Of a DNA stretch of 64,000 bases, positions 58,185-64,000 are shown in pieces. The translations under genes were made by a program, and so were the position numbers. The DNA is taken from assembly GCF_047345145.1 (NCBI RefSeq), contig NZ_JBLFER010000005.1, positions 277,716 to 341,715 on the forward strand, written 5' to 3'. The stretch comes from Maribacter_C sp047345145 (GTDB taxonomy: Bacteria; Bacteroidota; Bacteroidia; Flavobacteriales; Flavobacteriaceae). The notes beneath the pieces are model-generated. The model was not told the DNA's origin and did not search any database. It was given only the letters and a program-made list of their open reading frames with translations. Every line of letters begins with the position of its first letter. Position 1 is the first letter of the stretch.

Positions 58185-60644
58185 CTAGTTTACTTTATAA
58201 ACTGAAATCGAACTATTACTATCTTTTGTTACCAACTCAAGAGTTTTGTTTTTATCAATATCAGCTATGTCAATTTTTGAAGAACCGCTTACAGGAAAAT
58301 TGCCGATAGGTTTTGCTTGGCTATCAAAGAGATACACCTTTTCGTTTTGTAGGTCAGTAACACCTACATATATTTTGTTGTTCAAATAGAAGATTTCCGG
58401 TTCAGTATATACTCCTAATTCCAATTCCACTTGCTTACCTTTAATAGTAAGTACGTTATCATTCATTAAGACTAAGGTGTTATCAGTAGTTGTCATCCCA
58501 TGATCGCTTGACAGGTTGAAATTAGTCTTTGTGATTTTTCCTCCAAGATCTATTTGATTAAGAACACCTTTTTGATCAGTTAACGCAAATTTGTTTTTAT
58601 ATCTAAAAACTTCATTGTCAGAAAAATTAATTTTCTCGTCAACTTTTACTCTTACATCACCTACACGATTGAGGAGTTTTAAAGAGCCACCTTTCAATTT
58701 GAAGACTAGAAAATCTTTGTTGTTAATTACAATGTGCTTAGGAGCCGCAATTATTGGTTGTTCTGCAGAGGTATACTTAAAACCAGTTACTATTTTGGCT
58801 TCCCTATCATACATAAAAGTTTTTGTTGCTTGTGTTACAACAAAGCGATAATTTTTTTTCTTATCGTAGTCGAACACCGCTAAGGGGTTTAAATTTCCAC
58901 CTTCGTAAGTTTTTGTGAATTTCTTTACTTCGTTTCCATTGCGATCTAAGAGCATCAACTGATTGTTGGTGGTAAAGGCAAGTTGCAAGCGTCCATTTTT
59001 GAAAATATCAACTTGTTTTACTTCTCCCTGTATTAAACTATTCAACTGTTTTTTCCAAAGAACTTTTCCTTTGTCCGAAATTAAATAGAGTACATTGTTC
59101 TCGTCTTGTACAACGATTTCTTTTCGGCCTGTTTGATGATTGGTAATAAATTGTGGATCTGTAGCTATTTCAGAATTTAAATCAACTTTGAAGACCTGTT
59201 TTGCATTTGTGGTTAATTCTGCTCCTTTGCTTTCAACCTTTTTGACAATCAGATTTGTATGGTAAAAGTTTTTATCTGTTATAGTCTGTGCAGCTAAACC
59301 ATAACCTGAGAGCGTAATTTTCTTTATTTCATTTGAAAAACTTGCCGAAAAATTATCCGCAACTAACCTCTTAATGTTTTTAGAATTTGATATGAAAAGA
59401 ATGCTCGACTCTTTGGCTAAGTCTTTGTTTAGGGTCTTAAAAATTGGAGTCTTATTAAAGGTGCTCGCGTTTTTGTAATTTCTGATAATTGTTTTTAAAA
59501 GTTTTTGGGTGGTAGAAAAAACAAAGGCATTGTTTAAAAGGGCACAAAACCTTGCTTCATAGTTTTCTACAATTGGTGAAAAACGATTATTTAGAAAATC
59601 ACTTTTGTTTAATTCTAATATTTCTTGACCTTGAAAATCTATTGTTGCTTTTTTCTGAGTCATTAAATATTCTGAAATGTTCTCTGATCCGAAGGTATTA
59701 AGTACAATGGCCTTTTGATTGCCCATATAAATTATACCTATCTCTTCTACGGTGCTCATTGAGGGTTCTACTGGTGAAACAATTCCAGTTGATAATTCAC
59801 GATTTTTTGCTAAAGTGGCGTAGGCGTCAAAAGTGTATGATAAAATAGCGTCAGCCTGCGCAGGGGTAAATAGGGCCGTTTCGTTTGCTAATGGTTTAGT
59901 GTTGGCAAGTAGGTCAACATAGTTCCAAGTAGAATCATTTGCAATACTAATACCACTTAGATTGAGGTCTTTTGAGTTTTTGTTAATATCTAGCGAAATC
60001 CAATCAGAAAAACCAGATATTTTCATTTTGGAATTTTCAATTTCAATAGAAGTCAATAGGGAATTCCCTTTATTTATATTTATAAAAATAGATGCTGGTT
60101 TCTCCTTGTTTACAATAGAATAAAGCTTGCTAAGCATCTCTGGTTGTTTGAAAGACGGGTTTTCCTCTACTTTTTCTAGAAGTAATTTTGAGGAGCTTAT
60201 AAAAATCTTTTGATTAGAACGAAGTCCGAAAAAAGAACTGTTATCCAAGGTAAATGCATCAAATGCAGAATTGGCATCAACAGGTTCTAGTGCCTTATTT
60301 TGATTAGCACTTAGATCTATTAGATTTGAGGAGTCTTTTGTCATATATAGAAAATCAAAATGATTTTCAGCACTTTTAGAAAGAGTTAAAATTCCTTCTG
60401 ATTCCGGATTTACATATTCAAGAAATTTTACTTTATCTAAAATTTGAGTAGAAGTCTTTGAGTTCTTTAATTCTGATAAAAACTCATTATTCCTGAGAAC
60501 GTTTTTAAACGCTGCATGATCATTTATGACCGCAATCATAACTGCATCTTCTGGTATATAGTCCAAAAGCGGTTTCGTGATGGTTTCTTTTTGGTTACAA
60601 CTTACAAATAGAGCTAAAAGAAGGACAAATAGGGTAGATCTCAT
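58185..60644 (-). CDS. Large lipoprotein, PQQ-like beta-propeller in the C-terminal part
   Basis: 819 residues. Lipobox LLLALFVSC, Cys16. The N-terminal ~470 residues are a helical/beta region with an opening YIPEDAVMIAVINDHAAFKNVL that resembles DUF3352-type envelope proteins. The C-terminal ~330 residues hold regular beta-propeller blades (VQDENNVLYLISDKGKVLWKK, NNQLMLLDRNGNEVKKF, KTFMYDREAKIVTG, NNKIYVGVTDLQNEKVYLFD). It is in the same orientation as rnhB, 33 bases downstream of it. The family is common in Flavobacteriia and has no known function. Confidence 0.85.
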   Translation of the reverse strand: MRSTLFVLLLALFVSCNQKETITKPLLDYIPEDAVMIAVINDHAAFKNVLRNNEFLSELKNSKTSTQILDKVKFLEYVNPESEGILTLSKSAENHFDFLYMTKDSSNLIDLSANQNKALEPVDANSAFDAFTLDNSSFFGLRSNQKIFISSSKLLLEKVEENPSFKQPEMLSKLYSIVNKEKPASIFININKGNSLLTSIEIENSKMKISGFSDWISLDINKNSKDLNLSGISIANDSTWNYVDLLANTKPLANETALFTPAQADAILSYTFDAYATLAKNRELSTGIVSPVEPSMSTVEEIGIIYMGNQKAIVLNTFGSENISEYLMTQKKATIDFQGQEILELNKSDFLNNRFSPIVENYEARFCALLNNAFVFSTTQKLLKTIIRNYKNASTFNKTPIFKTLNKDLAKESSILFISNSKNIKRLVADNFSASFSNEIKKITLSGYGLAAQTITDKNFYHTNLIVKKVESKGAELTTNAKQVFKVDLNSEIATDPQFITNHQTGRKEIVVQDENNVLYLISDKGKVLWKKQLNSLIQGEVKQVDIFKNGRLQLAFTTNNQLMLLDRNGNEVKKFTKTYEGGNLNPLAVFDYDKKKNYRFVVTQATKTFMYDREAKIVTGFKYTSAEQPIIAAPKHIVINNKDFLVFKLKGGSLKLLNRVGDVRVKVDEKINFSDNEVFRYKNKFALTDQKGVLNQIDLGGKITKTNFNLSSDHGMTTTDNTLVLMNDNVLTIKGKQVELELGVYTEPEIFYLNNKIYVGVTDLQNEKVYLFDSQAKPIGNFPVSGSSKIDIADIDKNKTLELVTKDSNSSISVYKVN

Positions 60645-60677
60645 TAACCAGTTATATTTTACTCAAAGTTATGATTT

Positions 60678-61274
60678 TTAAAGATTTAACGTAAGCTGTT
60701 CAGGTAATTGTTTAAAACTTTTTCTGTGATAAGGTGTCAATCCATACTGGCGTATTGCTTCTCTGTGTTCTTTAGTGGGGTAACCTTTGTTTTGTTTCCA
60801 ATTATACATGGGAAATTCTTTATGCAGTTCTTCCATATAATGATCTCGAGCGGTCTTTGCGAGTACTGAGGCCGCGGCTATGCTCATAAATTTTCCATCA
60901 CCTTTAATAATGCATTCGTGTGGAATTGTTTTAAATGGTTTAAACCGATTACCATCAACAATGATAAATTCAGGATTAACCTTTAGTTGCCCTAGGGCCT
61001 TATGCATAGCTAATATAGAAGCATTGAGAATGTTGATTTTATCAATTTCCTCAGAAAAAACATGAGCAACTCCAAAAGTAACAGCTTCATTTTCAAGTAT
61101 GGGCCTGAGCTGAAATCGTTTGGTTTCAGATAGCAACTTGGAATCGTTTAAAACTTTATTTTTAAACTTGAAAGGTAATATTATAGCGGCGGCAGTTACA
61201 GGGCCCGCTAAACATCCTCTTCCGGCCTCATCTGTGCCGGCTTCAATTAATTTTGAAAAGTAACTTTTAAGCAT
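60678..61274 (-). CDS. rnhB: Ribonuclease HII
   Basis: 198 residues. It cuts RNA in RNA-DNA hybrids, including single ribonucleotides. The catalytic signature EAGTDEAGRGCLAGP (Asp15, Glu16) is at the N-terminus, with FIIVDGNRF in the middle and SIAAASVLAKTARD as the second signature; length is usual. Divergent from the putative-porin gene. Confidence 0.97.
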   Translation of the reverse strand: MLKSYFSKLIEAGTDEAGRGCLAGPVTAAAIILPFKFKNKVLNDSKLLSETKRFQLRPILENEAVTFGVAHVFSEEIDKINILNASILAMHKALGQLKVNPEFIIVDGNRFKPFKTIPHECIIKGDGKFMSIAAASVLAKTARDHYMEELHKEFPMYNWKQNKGYPTKEHREAIRQYGLTPYHRKSFKQLPEQLTLNL

Positions 61275-61413
61275 ATGAAGTAGTAAAGAAAATCGAATTT
61301 ATCAAATTATGATTTGTTCATGAAAAATAATGTTTTCAACGGGAGAAATGTGGCACAATTGATTTTGAAATTTTATTCGCAAATTTTCACATTTTATTAC
61401 GAACAAAAAAAAT

Positions 61414-61421
61414 TAACTTTG
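61414..61421 (+). promoter_or_regulatory. -7 promoter element for the putative porin gene
   Basis: TAACTTTG, a perfect TAnnTTTG match 17 bases before the ATG at 61439. Confidence 0.55.
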
Positions 61422-61438
61422 CTCGGTAATTGTTTACA

Positions 61439-63427
61439 ATGAGATATATTCTTCTGGTAGTTTTTTTATTGACGGCTAACTATGTTTTTACCCAAGACAA
61501 ACCTTCCGCTCCGACTCAAAAATTAGACACCCTTTCTAAATCAAAAAAAGAAGGAAAAAAAAGAATAGAAAAATCAGAGCCTCCCAAAATAACTATAAAG
61601 GATTATAAAATCATCTCTTTTGCAAGAGACACCACTTATTTAGATACTACTTTAACTATTCAAAAGGAATACAAGTACAATTATTTGAGGGCAGATGATT
61701 TCGAGCTAATGCCCTTTTCAAATGTGGGGCAACCCTATAACAACCTCGGAGTAGATTTTGAAAGAAATAATATGTATCCGCAGTTAGGGGCCAAGGCAAA
61801 ACATTTCAATTACGCCGAAATGGAGGATATCAACTACTATAATGTGGCTACTCCGATGACAGATATTCTTTTTAAAACGACTTTTGAGCAAGGGCAATTG
61901 TTAGATGCTCTTCTCACTTTCAATACTTCGAGAAGATTAAATTTTTCCATCGGCTATGAAGGAATGCGATCGCTAGGTAAATATAATTTTGATGAAGGAG
62001 AATCAGGAAATTTTCGCGCAACCACTAATTATGTAACAAAAAATGGGCGATATTCTCTTAGAGCACATATTGCAGCTCAAAGCGTAGATGCTGAAGAAAA
62101 TGGAGGTATAACTGTGAGAGAACAATTCGAATCAGGAAGTGACAATTTCTCCAATAGAGTTAAGGTCGATGTTAGATTCGACAATCAAAGAGCGAGCAAT
62201 AGAATTTTAGGCAAACGATATTTCCTAGATCATAAATTCAAGTTAATAAAGAAACAAAAAGACTCGAGTAGAGTTGAAAAAACATCTTTAGCTCTTGGGC
62301 ATCAGTTCAATTACGAAACCAAGTACTATCAATTTATACAAGAAACACAAAATTCATATTTTGGCAATGGGCTTCTATCCAGTGTAAATGATCGAGCAAA
62401 CTTGAAGACCATGTATAACCAAGTGAGTTTAGATTTTTACAATGCAACTTTAGGCAGCCTTCAGGCTAATGTGAGCTTGTACAATTATAACTATTTTTTT
62501 AATAGTGTTTTGGTTACTGATGTCCAACGAATTGAGAATCAGTTAAAAGGTGAAGAAGTTGCGTTTGGAGCTAATTACGAAAAACAAATTGGTGGTTTCT
62601 TAGTAAGAGGTGGAATTAAGTATAACCTCGCGGGCGACCTTACGGGCAATATAATAGATGCATCTGCAAGTTATCGGTTCAATGAAAAACATAAAATGGC
62701 GGTAGGTTTTCACACATCAGCACGTATGCCTGATTTCAATTATCTATTGTATCAAAGTGACTACCTCGATTATAACTGGCAGAATACCGGAACCTTTAAA
62801 AATGAAAGAGTAAATAGTCTTGAGGTAAGTTTTGATTCAAGTGTTTGGGGAAACATATCAGCGAAAGTTACTAATCTTGATAACTATACCTATTTCGATC
62901 TGAACCCAAACCCAATCAGTGTAATTGAAGAAGATGTAGAGAATGTTATTTTAAAACCTTTTCAAGAGACTAGTAGTATTCAGTATTTAAAAGTGAAATA
63001 TAGTAAGGAGTTTAAAGTAGGTGCATTTGCTTTAAACAATACTATAATGTATCAAAGCGTAAATCAATCCAGTGATGTACTTAATGTTCCAGAATTGGTG
63101 ACTAGAAATACATTATACTTTTCCAGTGATATTTTTAAAAAGGCCATGCACCTGCAAACCGGGGTTACCTTTAAGTACTTTACCGAATATAATATGAATG
63201 CCTATAATCCGCTACTCGGTGAATTTTATATTCAGAACACCGAAAAAATTGGAGGCTATCCTTTGCTCGATTTCTTCATAAATGCGAAAGTGCAACAAAC
63301 GCGAATATTTTTAAAGGCAGAGCACTTCAATTCTTCCTTTAGCAAGAACAATTATTATTCTGCACCCAATTATCCATATCGTGACTTTGTAATAAGATTT
63401 GGTTTGGTATGGAATTTCTTTTCTTAA
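61439..63427 (+). CDS. Putative outer-membrane porin (Bacteroidota putative-porin family)
   Basis: 662 residues from the ATG at 61439; a TTG nine bases upstream is less likely. A signal peptide (ILLVVFLLTANYVFTQ) is followed by a Ser/Lys linker, then the ERNNMYPQLGAKAKHFNYAEMEDINYYNVATP region that opens members of this family, and ~16-18 amphipathic strands with strong alternation (LRAHIAAQSVDAEENG, KTMYNQVSLDFYNATLGSLQANVSL). It ends FRFGLVWNFFS-like with a terminal aromatic. An outer-membrane barrel; ligand unknown. The last gene before the rRNA operon. Confidence 0.88.
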   Translation: MRYILLVVFLLTANYVFTQDKPSAPTQKLDTLSKSKKEGKKRIEKSEPPKITIKDYKIISFARDTTYLDTTLTIQKEYKYNYLRADDFELMPFSNVGQPYNNLGVDFERNNMYPQLGAKAKHFNYAEMEDINYYNVATPMTDILFKTTFEQGQLLDALLTFNTSRRLNFSIGYEGMRSLGKYNFDEGESGNFRATTNYVTKNGRYSLRAHIAAQSVDAEENGGITVREQFESGSDNFSNRVKVDVRFDNQRASNRILGKRYFLDHKFKLIKKQKDSSRVEKTSLALGHQFNYETKYYQFIQETQNSYFGNGLLSSVNDRANLKTMYNQVSLDFYNATLGSLQANVSLYNYNYFFNSVLVTDVQRIENQLKGEEVAFGANYEKQIGGFLVRGGIKYNLAGDLTGNIIDASASYRFNEKHKMAVGFHTSARMPDFNYLLYQSDYLDYNWQNTGTFKNERVNSLEVSFDSSVWGNISAKVTNLDNYTYFDLNPNPISVIEEDVENVILKPFQETSSIQYLKVKYSKEFKVGAFALNNTIMYQSVNQSSDVLNVPELVTRNTLYFSSDIFKKAMHLQTGVTFKYFTEYNMNAYNPLLGEFYIQNTEKIGGYPLLDFFINAKVQQTRIFLKAEHFNSSFSKNNYYSAPNYPYRDFVIRFGLVWNFFS

Positions 63428-63687
63428 ACCTCGTTTACAGAACTTAAAATACCATCAAAAAATAAGCTTTACTTTAAGTTTTAGTTTGAGGGCTGTTATG
63501 AAAAAATAGCACCAGGCTTTCGCCGCTCGCTTTTTCAACCACATCAAAAAAGATTGATGTTGTAGAAAAGAGCTCAAACAAAGGCTCTATCCTTGCCCCG
63601 GTTAAATTATTTTTCATCTTTTTATTGCTGATAATCAGTTAGTTGAATATTTTTTTCATAAGGTTTTCAAAAAAAATCATTTAGGTA
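63428..63687 (+). other. Intergenic stretch between the porin gene and the rRNA promoter
   Basis: No reading frame worth calling. One imperfect inverted repeat at 63531-63570 (ACATCAA / TTGATGT core, ~15 pairs with two mismatches) is visible; it has no T-run after it. Upstream of the promoter an A-rich run (aaaaaaaat) could serve as an UP-like element. Confidence 0.5.
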
Positions 63688-63718
63688 TTGTGTAAGCAAG
63701 AAAACCATCTTATATTTG
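63688..63718 (+). promoter_or_regulatory. rRNA operon promoter
   Basis: TTG (63688-63690), a 20-base spacer and TATATTTG (63711-63718): identical in form to the tRNA-fMet promoter at 3697-3727. Transcription would start near 63725, giving a leader of about 265 bases before 16S rRNA. Confidence 0.8.
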
Positions 63719-63989
63719 CAGCCGCTTTGAGAGTGAGATGCTTTCAAAAGTCTGAAAAGCTGAAATTCGAATCAAGGGTATTATTACCTTATTAGTAAGA
63801 ATTTCGGTTTTTTATTTGAAGTTCATTGACAAATTGTAGAGACAGCGCAAACATTCTTTAGGGGATGTTTTGTAAATTTAAGAATCATATATGGTATTTA
63901 TTGAAAGATAGATATTGTAAGAATTAAATCGAGATTACGGAGCTGGGAGATGATTTTGGTTGTTAGTACTTAATATTATTTAAAGATTA
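63719..63989 (+). other. rRNA operon leader
   Basis: The transcribed spacer before 16S rRNA. It contains the gttcattgacaaattgtagagacagcgc stretch (63820-63848) typical of flavobacterial rrn leaders, probably part of the 16S processing stem or anti-termination region. No tRNA or reading frame is present. Confidence 0.75.
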
Positions 63990-64000
63990 ACGATGAAGAG
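63990..64000 (+). rRNA. 16S rRNA, first ~11 bases only
   Basis: The window ends ...acgatgaagag, which equals the start of 16S rRNA just before the conserved agagtttgatcctgg primer site (its agag is the last four bases). By E. coli numbering base 1 falls at about 63990. The rest of the gene is outside the window. Confidence 0.85.

Overview
The window is chromosomal DNA from a marine-type member of the Flavobacteriaceae (Bacteroidota). The evidence is low GC content, Bacteroidota -7 promoter boxes of the form TAnnTTTG, a type IX secretion C-terminal sorting domain on a giant metzincin, GSCFA, DUF4230, TPM/LemA, Lacal_2735 and putative-porin families, many SPII lipoproteins, and tRNA and rRNA genes in Bacteroidota style. 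I cannot name the genus from this stretch alone.

Layout. 0-3.4 kb: the 3' end of an RND efflux pump gene, its TolC-like outer-membrane partner and two small membrane proteins. 3.4-3.8 kb: an initiator tRNA on the minus strand with a strong promoter, a terminator and a decayed second copy of its 3' end. 3.8-7.4 kb: a Na+/amino-acid symporter overlapping era, followed by der. 7.4-11.2 kb (minus): an envelope cluster of M23 peptidase, MerR regulator, LemA and two TPM-domain proteins. 11.3-16.7 kb (plus): alaS, a secreted protein of unknown function, GSCFA and DUF4230. 16.7-19.6 kb (minus): aromatic amino acid hydroxylase with a long C-terminal extension, a DUF4136 lipoprotein and a 52-residue Cys-rich DUF5522 protein. 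19.8-23.8 kb (plus): a small HEXXH membrane protein, a PLP enzyme, a GH73/LysM hydrolase, hemL and a lone receiver protein.

23.8-31.7 kb (minus) looks accessory. It holds an MBL-fold hydrolase with a VCBS-repeat protein, a barrel, small lipoproteins and DUF2200, then single genes separated by imperfect palindromes that resemble integron attC sites, and a nuclease-helicase (DUF2075) likely to be a defence gene. 31.9-40.0 kb (minus) holds a Spy-like protein and two large secreted metalloproteases. A diverged duplication flanks the first protease, and each copy carries a previously easy-to-miss 50-codon membrane peptide gene. 40.4-42.5 kb (plus): a secreted three-repeat protein and a GH144-type glucanase.

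43.2-49.1 kb (plus) is the most striking block: Lacal_2735, TIGR03643, a photolyase homologue whose domain order appears permuted, a photolyase with a rewired FAD pocket, a DUF2256 zinc-ribbon peptide, a member of the iron-sulfur photolyase clade that has lost at least three cluster cysteines, and a flavin amine-oxidase-like protein. Most genes overlap by 4 bases or abut, so this looks like a single translationally coupled light-response or DNA-repair operon.

49.1-61.3 kb (mostly minus): a DASS transporter, lysS, a thioredoxin-like protein, a membrane-tethered LuxR regulator, YqaE, lipB (probably leaderless), an OmpA-family protein, a large lipoprotein and rnhB. 61.4-63.4 kb (plus): a putative porin. 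The last 300 bases are an rRNA operon promoter and leader, and the window stops about 11 bases into 16S rRNA. Start codons were moved downstream of the longest reading frame wherever a signal peptide, lipobox or family N-terminus clearly begins at an internal ATG.
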